From: Aporrectodea caliginosa
Taxonomy: Eukaryota > Annelida > Clitellata > Crassiclitellata > Lumbricidae
NCBI GenBank assembly: GCA_020284085.1
Contig: JACEVL010000687.1
Location: 89,501-153,500, forward strand
Direction: 5' to 3'
Length of the DNA: 64,000 bases
Under the pieces are notes generated by a model that did not search any database, had not been told where the DNA came from, and was given only the letters and a program-made list of their open reading frames with translations. Shown here piece after piece: positions 21,931 to 33,581 of the stretch. The translations under genes were made by a program, and so were the position numbers. Within the stretch, counting starts at the first letter, position 1. The number at the start of each line of letters is the position of its first letter.

Positions 21931-24900
21931 CGAAAAGAGCTATTGAAAAGAGTTATTGAAAAGAGTTATTGAAAAGAGTTATTGAAAAGAGTTATTGAAA
22001 AGAGTTATTGAAAAGAGTTATTGAAAAGAGTTATTGAAAAGAGTTATTGAAAAGAGTTATTGAAAAGAGTTATTGAAAAGAGTTATTGAAAAGAGTTATT
22101 GAAAAGAGTTATTGAAAAGAGTTATTGAAAAGAGTTATTGAAAAGAGTTATTGAAAAGAGTTATTGAAAAGAGTTATTGAAAAGAGTTATTGAAAAGAGT
22201 TATTGAAAAGAGTTATTGAAAAGAGTTATTGAAAAGAGTTATTGAAAGAGTTATTGAAAAGAGTTATTGAAAAGAGTTATTGAAAAGAGTTATTGAAAGA
22301 GTTATTGAAAAGAGTTATTGAAAAGAGTTATTGAAAAGAGTTATTGAAAAGAGTTATTGAAAAGAGTTATTGAAAAGAGTTATTGAAAAGAGTTATTGAA
22401 AAGAGTTATTGAAAAGAGTTGAAAAGTGGTTATAAAGAGTTATTGAAAAGAGTTATTGAAAAGAGTTATTGAAAAGAGTTATTGAAAAGAGTTATTGAAA
22501 AGAGTTATTGAAAAGAGTTATTGAAAAGAGTTATTGAAAGAGTTATTGAAAAGAGTTATTGAAAAGAGTTATTGAAAAGAGTTATTGAAAGAGTTATTGA
22601 AAAGAGTTATTGAAAAGAGTTATTGAAAAGAGTTATTGAAAAGAGTTATTGAAAAGAGTTATTGAAAGAGTTATTGAAAAGAGTTATTGAAAAGAGTTAT
22701 TGAAAAGAGTTATTGAAAAGAGTTATTGAAAAGAGTTATTGAAAAGAGTTATTGAAAAGAGTTATTGAAAAGAGTTATTGAAAAGAGTTATTGAAAAGAA
22801 AAGAGTTATTGAAAAGAGTTATTGAAAAGAGTTATTGAAAAGAGTTATTGAAAAGAGTTATTGAAAAGAGTTATTGAAAAGAGTTATTGAAAAGAGTTAT
22901 TGAAAAGAGTTATTGAATTGAGTTAAAGAGTTATTGAGTTATTGAAAAGAGTTATTGAAAAGAGTTATTGAAAAGAGTTATTGAAAAGTTATTGAAAAGA
23001 GTTATTGAAAAGAGTTATTGAAAAGAGTTATTGAAAAAAGAGTTATTGAAAAGAGTTATTGAAAAGAGAGTTATTGAAAAGAGTTATTGAAAAGAGTTAT
23101 TGAAAAGAGTTATTGAAAAGAGTTATTGAAAAGAGTTATTGAAAAGAGTTATTGAAAAGAGTTATTGAAAAGAGTTATTGAAAAGAGTTATTGAAAAAGA
23201 GTTATTGAAAAGAGTTATTGAAAAGAGTTATTGAAAAGAGTTATTGAAAAGAGAGTTATTGAAAAGAGTTATTGAAAAGAGTTATTGAAAAGAGTTATTG
23301 AAAAGAGTTATTGAAAGAGTTATTGAAAAGAGTTATTGAAAAGAGTTATTGAAAAGAGTTATTGAAAGAGTTATTGAAAAGAGTTATTGAAAAGAGTTAT
23401 TGAAAAGAGTTATTGAAAAGAGTTATTGAAAAGAGTTATTGAAAAGAGTTATTGAAAAGAGTTATTGAAAAGAGTTATTGAAAAGAGTTATTGAAAAGAG
23501 TTATTGAAAAGAGTTATTGAAAAGAGTTATTGAAAAGAGTTATTGAAAAGAGTTATTGAAAAGAGTTATTTATTGAAAAGAGTTATTGAAAAGAGTTATT
23601 GAAAAGAGTGAAAAGAGTATTGAAAAGAGTTATTGAAAAGAGTTATTGAAAAGAGTTATTGAAAAGAGTTATTGAAAAAGAGTTATTGAAAAGAGTTATT
23701 GAAAAGAGTTATTGAAAAGAGTTATTGAAAAGAGTTATTGAAAAGAGTTATTGAAAAGAGTTATTGAAAAGAGTTATTGAATTGAGTTAAGAAAGTTATT
23801 GAAAAGAGTTATTGAAAAGAGTTATTGAAAAAGTTATTGAAAAGAGTTATTGAAAAGAGTTATTGAAAAGAGTTATTGAAAAGAGTTATTGAAAAGAGTT
23901 ATTGAAAAGAGTTATTGAAAAGAGTTATTGAAAAGAGTTATTGAAAAGAGTTATTGAAAAGAGTTATTGAAAAGAGTTATTGAAAAGAGTTATTGAAAAG
24001 AGTTATTGAAAAGAGTTATTGAAAAGAGTTATTGAAAAGAGTTAAAAGAGTTATTGAAAAGAGTTATTGAAAAGAGTTATTGAAAAAAGAGTTATTGAAA
24101 AGAGTTATTGAAAAGAGTTATTGAAAAGAGTTATTGAAAAGAGTTATTGAAAAGAGTTATTGAAAAGAGTTATTGAAAAGAGTTATTGAAAAGAGTTATT
24201 GAAAAGAGTTATTGAAAAGAGTTATTGAAAAGAGTTATTGAAAAGAGTTATTGAAAAGAGTTATTGAAAAGAGTTATTGAAAAGAGTTATTGAAAAGAGT
24301 TATTGAAAAGAGTTAGTTATTGAAAAGAGTTATTGAAAAGAGTTAAGAGTTATTGAAAAGAGTTATTGAAAAGAGTTATTGAAAAGAGTTATTGAAAAGA
24401 GTTATTGAATTGAGTTATTGAAAAGAGTTATTGAAAAGAGTTATTGAAAAGAGTTATTGAAAAAAAGAGTTATTGAAAAGAGTTATTGAAAAGAGTTATT
24501 GAAAAGAGTTATTGAAAAAGTTATTGAAAAGAGTTATTTGAGTTATTGAAAAGAGTTATTGAAAAGAGTTATTGAAAAGAGTTATTGAAAAGAGTTATTG
24601 AAAAGAGTTATTGAAAAGAGTTATTGAAAAGAGTTATTGAAAAGAGTTATTGAAAAGAGTTATTGAAAAAAGAGTTATTGAAAAGAGTTATTGAAAAGAG
24701 TTATTGAAAAGAGTTATTGAAAAGAGTTATTGAAAAGAGTTATTGAAAAGAGTTATTGAAAAGAGTTATTGAAAAGAGTTATTGAAAAGAGTTATTGAAA
24801 AGAGTTATTGAAAAGAAAAGAGTTATTGAAAAGAGTTATTGAAAAGAGTTATTGAAAAGAGTTATTGAAAAGAGTTATTGAAAAGAGTTATTGAAAAGAG

Positions 24901-27900
24901 TTATTGAAAAGAGTTATTGAAAAGAGTTATTGAAAAGAGTTATTGAAAAGAGTTATTGAAAAGAGTTATTGAAAAGAGTTATTGAAAAGAGTTATTGAAA
25001 GAGTTATTGAAAAGAGTTATTGAAAAGAGTTATTGAAAAGAGTTATTGAAAAGAGTTATTGAAAAGAGTTATTGAAAAGAGTTATTGAAAAGAGTTATTG
25101 AAAAGAGTTATTGAAAAGAGTTATTGAAAAGAATTGAAAGAGTTATTGAAAGAGTTATTGAAAAGAGTTATTGAAAAGAGTTATTGAAAAAGAGTTATTG
25201 AAAAGAGTTATTGAAAAGAGTTATTGAAAAGAGTTATTGAAAAGAGTTATTGAAAAGAGTTATTGAAAAGAGTTATTGAAAAGAGTTATTGAAAAGAGTT
25301 ATTGAAAAGAGTTATTGAAAAGAGTTATTGAAAAGAGTTATTGAAAAGAGTTATTGAAAAGAGTTATTGAAAAGAGTTATTGAAAAGAGTTAAAAGAGTT
25401 ATTGAAAAGAGTTATTGAAAAAGAGTTATTGAAAAGAGTTATTGAAAAGAGTTATTGAAAAGAGTTATTGAAAAGAGTTATTGAAAAGAGTTATTGAAAA
25501 GAGTTATTGAAAAGAGTTATTGAAAAGAGTTATTGAAAAGAGTTATTGAAAAGAGTTATTGAAAAGAGTTATTGAAAAGAGTTATTGAAAAGAGTTATTG
25601 AAAAGAGTTATTGAAAAGAGTTATTGAAAAGAGTTATTGAAAAGAGTTATTGAAAAGAGTTATTGAAAAGAGTTATTGAAAAGAGTTATTGAAAAGAGTT
25701 ATTGAAAAGAGTTATGAAAAGAGTTATTGAAAAGAGTTATTGAAAAGAGTTATTGAAAAGAGTTATTGAAAAGAGTTATTGAAAAGAGTTATTGAAAAAA
25801 GAGTTATTGAAAAGAGTTATTGAAAAGAGTTATTGAAAAGAGTTAAAAGAGTTATTGAAAGAGTTATTGAAAAGAGTTATTGAAAAGAGTTATTGAAAAG
25901 AGTTATTGAAAAGAGTTATTGAAAAGAGTTATTGAAAAGAGTTATTGAAAAGAGTTATTGAAAAGAGTTATTGAAAAGAGTTATTGAAAAGAGTTATTGA
26001 AAAGAGTTATTGAAAAGAGTTATTGAAAAGAGTTATTGAAAAGAGTTATTGAAAAGAGTTATTGAAAAGAGTTATTGAAAAGAGTTATTGAAAAGAGTTA
26101 TTGAAAAGAGTTATTGAAAAGAGTTATTGAAAAGTTTATTGAAAAGAGTTATTGAAAAGAGTTATTGAAAAGAGTTATTGAAAAGAGTTATTGAAAAGAG
26201 TTATTGAAAGTTATTGAAAAGAGTTATTGAAAAGAGTTATTGAAAAGAGTTATTGAAAAGAGTTATTGAAAGAGTTATTGAAAAGAGTTATTGAAAAGAG
26301 TTATTGAAAAGAGTTATTGAAAAGAGTTATTGAAAAGAGTTATTGAAAAGAGTTATTGAAAAGAGTTATTGAAAAGAGTTATTGAAAAGAGTTATTGAAA
26401 AGAGTTATTGAAAAGAGTTATTGAAAAGAGTTATTGAAAAGAGTTATTGAAAAGAGTTATTGAAAAGAGTTATTGAAAAGAGTTATTGAAAAGAGTTATT
26501 GAAAAGAGTTATTGAAAAGAGTTATTGAAAGAGTTATTGAAAAGAGTTATTGAAAAGAGTTATTGAAAAGAGTTATTGAAAAGAGTTATTGAAAAGAGTT
26601 ATTGAAAAGAGTTATTGAAAAGAGTTATTGAAAAGAGTTATTGAAAAGAGTTATTGAAAAGAGTTATTGAAAAGAGTTATTGAAAAGAGTTATTGAAAAG
26701 AGTTATTGAAAAGAGTTATTGAAAAGAGTTATTGAAAAGAGTTATTGAAAAGAGTTATTGAAAAGAGTTATTGAAAAGAGTTATTGAAAAGAGTTATTGA
26801 AAAGAGTTATTGAAAAGAGTTATTGAAAAGAGTTATTGAAAAGAGTTATTGAAAAGAGTTATTGAAAAGAGTTATTGAAAAGAGTTATTGAAAAGAGTTA
26901 TTGAAAAGAGTTATTGAAAAGAGTTATTGAAAAGAGTTATTGAAAAGAGTTATTGAAAAGAGTTATTGAAAAGAGTTATGAAAAAAAGAGTTATTGAAAA
27001 GAGTTATTGAAAAGAGTTATTGAAAAGAGTTATTGAAAAGAGTTATTGAAAAGAGTTAGTTTGAAAGAATTGAAAAGAGTTATTGAAAAGAGTTATTGAA
27101 AAGAGTTATTGAAAAGAGTTATTGAAAAGAGTTATTGAAAAGAGTTATTGAAAAGAGTTATTGAAAAGAGTTAATTGAAAAAGAGTTATTGAAAAGAGTT
27201 ATTTAAAGAGTTATTGATTATTGAAAAGAGTTATTGAAAAGAGTTATTGAAAAGAGTTATTGAAAGAGTTATTGAAAAGAGTTATTGAAAAGAGTTATTG
27301 AAAAGAGTTATTGAAAAGAGTTATTGAAAAGAGTTATTGAAAGAGTTATTGAAAAGAGTTATTGAAAAGAGTTATTGAAAAGAGTTATTGAAAAGAGTTA
27401 TTGAAAAGAGTTATTGAAAAGAGTTATTGAAAAGAGTTATTGAAAAGAGTTATTGAAAAGAGTTATTGAAAAGAGTTATTGAAAAGAGTTATTGAAAAGA
27501 GTTATTGAAAAGAGTTATTGAAAAGAGTTATTGAAAAGAGTTATTGAAAAGAGTTATTGAAAACAGTTATTGAAAAGAGTTATTGAAAAGAGTTATTGAA
27601 AAGAGTTATTGAAAAGAGTTATTGAAAAGAGTTATTGAAAAGAGTTATTGAAAAGAGTTATTGAAAAGAGTTATTGAAAAGAGTTATTGAAAAGAGTTAT
27701 TGAAAAGAGTTATTGAAAAGAGTTATTGAAAAGAGTTATTGAAAAGAGTTATTGAAAAGAGTTATTGAAAAGAGTTATTGAAAAGTGTTATTGAAAAGAG
27801 TTATTGAAAAGAGTTATTGAAAAGAGTTATTGAAAAGAGTTATTGAAAAGGCACCTGAAAAAGAGTTATTGAAAAGATTTATTGAAAAGAGTTATTGAAA

Positions 27901-28289
27901 AGAGTTATTGCAAAAGAGTTATTGAAAAGAGTTATTGAAAAGAGTTATTGAAAAGAGTTATTGAAAAGAGTTATTGAAAAGAGTTATTGAAAAGAGTTAT
28001 TGAAAAGAGTTATTGAAAAGAGTTATTGAAAAGAGTTATTGAAAAGAGTTATTGAAAAAGAGTTATTGAAAAGAGTTATTGAAAAGAGTTATTGAAAAGA
28101 GTTATTGAAAAGAGTTATTGAAAAGAGTTCCTCAGGACCGAGAGTTATTGAAAAGAGTTATTGAAAAGAGTTATTGAAAACAGTTATTGAAAAGAGTTAT
28201 TGAAAAGAGTTATTGAAAAAAGTTATTGCAAGAGTTATTGAAAAGAGTTATTGAAAAGAGTTATTGAAAGAGTTATTGAAAAGAGTTAT
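21931..28289 (+). repeat. 13-bp minisatellite, about 6.36 kb (unit GTTATTGAAAAGA)
   Basis: Roughly 490 tandem copies of a 13-mer with no C on the + strand. Most units are identical; variants are 12-mers (GAAAGAG), 14-16-mers with extra A, and rare junctions such as ATTGAATTGAGTTA (near 22914, 23776 and 24405). The first unit is CGAAAAGAGCTATT. Substitutions containing C cluster near the right edge (27562, 27850-27856, 27911, 28129-28138, 28180, 28229). Because the period is not a multiple of three and the unit carries TGA and TAA, no long frame exists. Nothing else is present in this stretch. Confidence 0.98.
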
Positions 28290-31200
28290 ATTATATATCG
28301 TCAATTTTAAATGGATTGATGAAAATAATTGCCTGCTTAAATGGAAGGTGGGTTATCCCGTGGTTTAGATTGGTAGGCCTATATTATTTGAAGGTCTTCA
28401 ATGCCGTACTTCACGTTGGTAAGTAAGCAGTCTACCTATGTTCATGATAACTATCATCAATCCCGCTTCCATTTCATCGAGAAATATTTTCATCAATCCA
28501 GCTTCCATTTCATGAAAAATGGGTAAAGTCGTAGTTGGTAATCCCGTAGTTTAGGTTGGTAAATTATTTTATATCGTCAAATTAAAATTGAAGGGTTATC
28601 CGGTAGTTTAGGTTGGTAAATTATTTGAATATCTTCAATGCCGAACTTCATGTTGGTAAGTAAGCAATCTACCTATGTCCATGATAACTATCATCAATCC
28701 CGCTTCCATTTCATGAAGAAATTTTTGTAATCAATCCAGCTTCCATTTCATGAAAATCATCCAACTTCTATTTAACCAAAAAAATATTTCTCATCAATGG
28801 AACTTTTCTTTAAGCAAAGAACTATTCTCATCGGTCCCGCTTCTACTTAAGAAAACAATTATTTTCATCGTTACAGCTTCTCTTGCATCAAAAACTTAGT
28901 TTCATCGATCCAGCTTCTGTTTACGGTAAAAATTATTTCCATCAATCCAACTTCTATTTAAAGATACAAATGGTTTCATCAGTCCCACTTCCAGTTAGGG
29001 AAACAATTTTTTTCCTCAATCCAGCTTCCATTTCAATTTTACAATATTAAATAATTTACCAACCTAAACTACGGGTTTACCGAAGTTGGATTAAGGAAAA
29101 ATATTGTTTCAGTAACTCGAAGTGGGATTGATGAAACGATTTTTGTCTTTCAATAGAAGTTGGATTGATCGAAATAATTTTTACCGTAAATAGAAGCTGG
29201 ATTGATGAAACTATGTTTTTGAAGCAATAGAAGCTGGAATGATTAAAATAATTGTTTCGTAAGTAGAAGCTGGACCCATGACAATAGTTCTTTGCTTAAA
29301 TAAAAGTTTCATTGATGAAAAATATTTTTTGGGTTAAATAGAAGTTGGCTAATATTTGTCATGAAATGGAAGCTGGATTGATTAAAACAAATTTTCGATG
29401 AAATGGAAGCGGGATTGACGATAGTTATCATGGACATAGGTAGATTGCTTACTTACCAACATGAAGTTCGGTATATTCAAATAATTCACCAACCTAAACT
29501 ACGGGATTACCGTCGTAGTTTACGTTGCTAAATTATTCTGATATTGTCACTTTAACATGGAAGCTGGATTGATGAAAGAAATTGTTTCCCTAAATGGAAG
29601 TGGGATTGATGAAAACATTCCTGTGTTCAAAATTGAAGTTGGATTGATCGAAATAAATTTTCCCGTAAATAGAAGCTGGATGGATGAAATTAAGTTTTCG
29701 ATTCAATAGAAGCAGGATTCATGAAAATAATTGTTTCCGTAATTAGAAGCTGGATCCATGAGAATATATCTTTGCATAAATAAAAGTTCCATTGATGAAA
29801 AAAATATTTCTTTCGTGAAATAGAAGTTGGATTGATAAAAGTAATTTCTCCCAATTAAATGGAAGTTGAATTGATGAAAAAATTTCTTGATGAAATGGAA
29901 GCTGGATTGATGATAGTTAACATGCACACAGGTAGACTGCTTACTTACCAACGTCAAGTACGGCATTGAAGACATTAGAATAATTTAGCAACGTAAACTA
30001 CGACTTTACCTGCAAAAAATGACCCAACTTCTATTTAACCAGAAAAATATTTTTCATCAATGGAACTTTTATGTAAGCAAAGAACTTTTGTCATGGGTCC
30101 AGCTTCTACTTACGGAAACAATTATTTTCTTCAATCCAGCTTCTGTTTCATCAAAAACTTAGTTTCATCAATCCAGCTTCTATTTACGGTAAAAATTATT
30201 TCCATCAATCCAGCTTCTGTTTAAAGATAGAAACGGGGTAAACGTTGCTAAATTATTTGATGTTGTCACTGTAAAATGGAAGCTGGATTGATGAAAGAAA
30301 TTGTTTCCCTAAATGGAAGTGGGATTGATGAAAACGTTCCTGTGTTCAAAATAGAAGTTGGATCGATCGAAATAATTTTTCCCGTAAATAGAAGCTGGAT
30401 GGATGAAATTAAGTTTTGGATTCAATAGAAACTGGATTGATGAAAATAATTGTTTCCGTAATTAGAAGCTGGATCCATGAGAATATATATTTGCTTAAAT
30501 AAAAGTTCCATTGATGAAAAATATTTCTTTTCATTAAATAGAAGTTGGATTGATAAAAGTAATTTTTTCAAATTAAATAGAAGTTGGATTGATGAAAAAT
30601 TCCTTAATGAAATGGAAGGTAGATTGATGATAGTTAACATGCACATAGGTAGACTTCTTACTTACCAACGTCAAGTACAGCATTGAAGACATTAGAATAT
30701 TTTAGCAAAGTAAACGTAAACTACGACTTATTTCCATCAATCCAGCTTCTATTTATAGAAAGACCAATCCCACTTCCAGTTACTGAAACAATGTTCCCTT
30801 AATCCAGCTTCCATTTTAATTTTACGATATAAAATAATTTAGCAACCTAAACTACGGGTTTACCATTATTTTATATCGTCAAATTGAAATGGAAGCTGGA
30901 TTGAAAAAAAAAAATTGTTTCACTAACTCGAAGTGGGATTGATGAAACTATTTCTGTCTTTAAATAGAAGTTGGATTGATGGATATAATTTTTACCGTAA
31001 ATAGAAGCTGGATTGATGAAACTATGTTTTTGATGCATTAGAAGCTGGAATGATTAAAATAATTGTTTCCGTAAGTAGAAGCTGGACCCACGGGAAAAGT
31101 TCTTTGCTTATATAAAAGTTCCATTAATGAAAAATGTTTTTCTGGTTAAATAGAAGTTGGGTCATTTTTTCATTAAATGGAAGCTGGATTGATTAAAAAA

Positions 31201-32040
31201 ATTCTGGATGAAATGGAAGCGGGATTCATTATAGTTATGATAGACATAGGTAGAGTGCTTACTTACCAACGTCAAGTACGGCATTGAAGACATTAGAATA
31301 ATTTAGCAACCTAAACTACGGGATAACCCCAACTTCTATTTAACCAAAAACATTTCTCATCATTGGAACTTTTATTTAGACAAAGAACTATTCTCGTGGA
31401 TCCATCTTCTACTTACGGAAACAATTATTTTCGTCAATCCAGCTTCTAGCTTCAAAAACTTGGTTTCTATTGCATGATCTAATGAATTCAGCTTTCATTT
31501 CATGAAGAGTTTCATCTAATCCATTTAAGCTATTTAGCGAAAAAAAATTTTTATCAATGGAACTTTTATTTAAGTAAGAAATAATTATTTACGGAAACAA
31601 TTATTTTCATCAATTCAACTTCTATTGAATAAAAAACTTAGTTTCATCCATTCAGCTTATATTTATGGTAAGCATTATTTCATTCAATCCAACTTTAATT
31701 GAAACACAGGAATGTTTTCATCAATCCCACTTCCATATAGGGAAACAATTTTTTTCATCAATCGAGCTTACATTTTAAAGTGATAATATCAAATAATTTA
31801 GCAACGTAAAATACGGTTTAACCGGTGGATTTATTAAACTAATTCTTTGCTTAAGTAGAAGCTGGATTGGTGAAAAATAAGTTTTTTTTACTTAAATAGA
31901 AATTGGATTGAAAATAATTATTAGCTTAAATAGAAGCTGGACAGTTATTATGGACATTGGCAGACAGCCTACTTACCAACGAAAAGTACAGCACTGAAGA
32001 CATTAATATAATTTGGCAACGTAAACTACGGTTTTACCAA
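28290..32040. repeat. Mosaic of ~37-bp repeats in alternating orientation with TIR-like modules
   Basis: The unit is about 36-37 bp (GAAGCTGGATTGATGAAAAT plus a T-rich and A-rich half). Blocks alternate: reverse at 28440-29030, forward at 29090-29420 and 29560-29920, reverse at 30010-30230, forward at 30270-30640, mixed at 30730-30820, forward at 30885-31230, reverse at 31330-31780, forward at 31830-31940. Junctions carry GGTAATCCCGTAGTTTAGG...GGTAAATTATT or its reverse complement, for example ends near 28602 and 29081, and a TACTTACCAACGTCAAGTAC segment. It looks like nested or tandem copies of one non-autonomous inverted-repeat element. Open frames in it are repeat artefacts. Confidence 0.85.
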
Positions 32041-33417
32041 ACTTCTTTTTCAGACACCTACAGAAATTCTGTACTTTTTCTGCGTTTGATGGTGTGAGGT
32101 GGTGTGAGTTCTTGTCGGGCCTAATAATTCCTGGATTTCTTTTTATACAGAAATGGTGTCAAAGGCTTGTGCTCACTCAACAAATAATAGTCAAGAGCTG
32201 TTATAAAACAGAACTGCAGTTATTGGGATTAGCAACTTCTGTAGCGTCGGTACCAGATGCATTAGACATCGACCCCTAATCAGGCCAATATCCAGAAGAT
32301 CAGTCCACAAAGACAAAGGGCAGTCTATGATAGTCAGTCTCAAAAACCAAGTCTTAAGTTGTGAACAAAATGGTTTCTACCCTAATCGCCAAAACTCGAA
32401 CCCCTAAAGTCATGAAATTTTGCATCGAGGAATTTCCGTAAATAATTTTTCTACCATGTGTTTGAAACTCCGGATATTAATATGAGCTAGTTGCCCAATA
32501 AACGGTATGTTTGGAATGTATCCCAAAGTTAGATGTGTAGAAAGTAATTTTTTCACTTTGAAATAGATTGTGGTTATCTGGTCGAAATTCAATTCCTGGG
32601 ATTAAGGTTTTAAGGATTCGCTGTGCTCCCAACCGAATGACATTATTACTGAGTGAGTAGTGACAAGTAAGAGAGAACAGATACAGGGTGTGAGTAGGTA
32701 GTTTGTTGAGCATTGTAGTTTCACCCATATTATAGACATGGTAGATGATTTAACAGTACCTAGTGTTGACACGAAGTATTGGACGTTTGTAATGAAGTAT
32801 AAACACCATTCATTATTCATTCTGCTTGTTATTGTTTAAAACGACTTTGACTGTATGCTAATCCATGGCAAACAGCCAATTGCTGGCAGACTACTCCCAG
32901 ATTGTGAAAGAAAATAGAGCGCTGCACCTACCAGAGGTATTGTAAAGTAAATAAGTAGTTTATCGGCTTGGATTGAATTTCTGAGAATTCAGTTTGCACA
33001 CTCACCGCTACAGAAATTGAACATTTCATCGGTTGCTGCATCATTGTGTGCATCTACTTTTGTGACACACTCTGATTTATCGTTTATCACGCTGCACACG
33101 TGGTAATAGGAAACACTTACTGATTATTTACATACCTACTCAATAGTTTCCTTGTAATTGCAGTGCTGTACTTTCACAGTTTGGAGTATCCATACTGTTT
33201 GCAAGTATGTCACCGGCAAGCCATTGTTTTTTGTCCATTAGGCAGATACCTGGTACACTTGAAAGTTAACATTGATGGATATGTTATTGATTGAACTGCC
33301 CAGTGTTCATAAGCACTAAACTGTTACTTAAAGCACTATTTTAAGTATCCAGATACGTACATGTACCAGTATAATACTTACATGCACACATACATATGTG
33401 CACTTTTTATGTTGTAG
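32041..33417 (+). other. 5' flank of TRIM copy 1
   Basis: Aligns by eye, in blocks, with the flanks of copy 2 (about 40110-41400) and copy 3 (about 53040-55185). Shared blocks include CACGTACAGAAATT-type sequence, a TATA-like region and TTTTTATGTTGTAG. No separate gene seen. Confidence 0.65.
32202..32208 (+). promoter_or_regulatory. TATA-like box, TRIM copy 1
   Basis: TATAAAA in a block conserved in the other units (TATATAAAA at 53255-53263 in copy 3; a diverged AATTATATTAAAC at 40316 in copy 2). Position relative to the true transcription start is unknown. Confidence 0.35.
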
Positions 33418-33581
33418 GTATACATCAAGTTTCTAAGCTATCAATTTACTGAATGCTGCACAAGTACTAGTAACAGACTTAAGTGCCTTCCCCCAATTGA
33501 TGAATTTTTATTATTATTGAGGTGTCTGTTAGAAGTTTTTAGGTTATCCACAGTCTTTTTACCAAACTGTGAAAAGCAGGT

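Noticed and set aside
21931..28289. CRISPR-like or protein-coding repeat array
   Set aside because: There are no spacers, the unit is a pure 13-mer and every frame meets stops; it is a minisatellite.
29703..30686. Open frames of 70-90 codons in the 37-bp repeat mosaic
   Set aside because: They shadow tandem repeats, appear in both orientations and change with unit phase.
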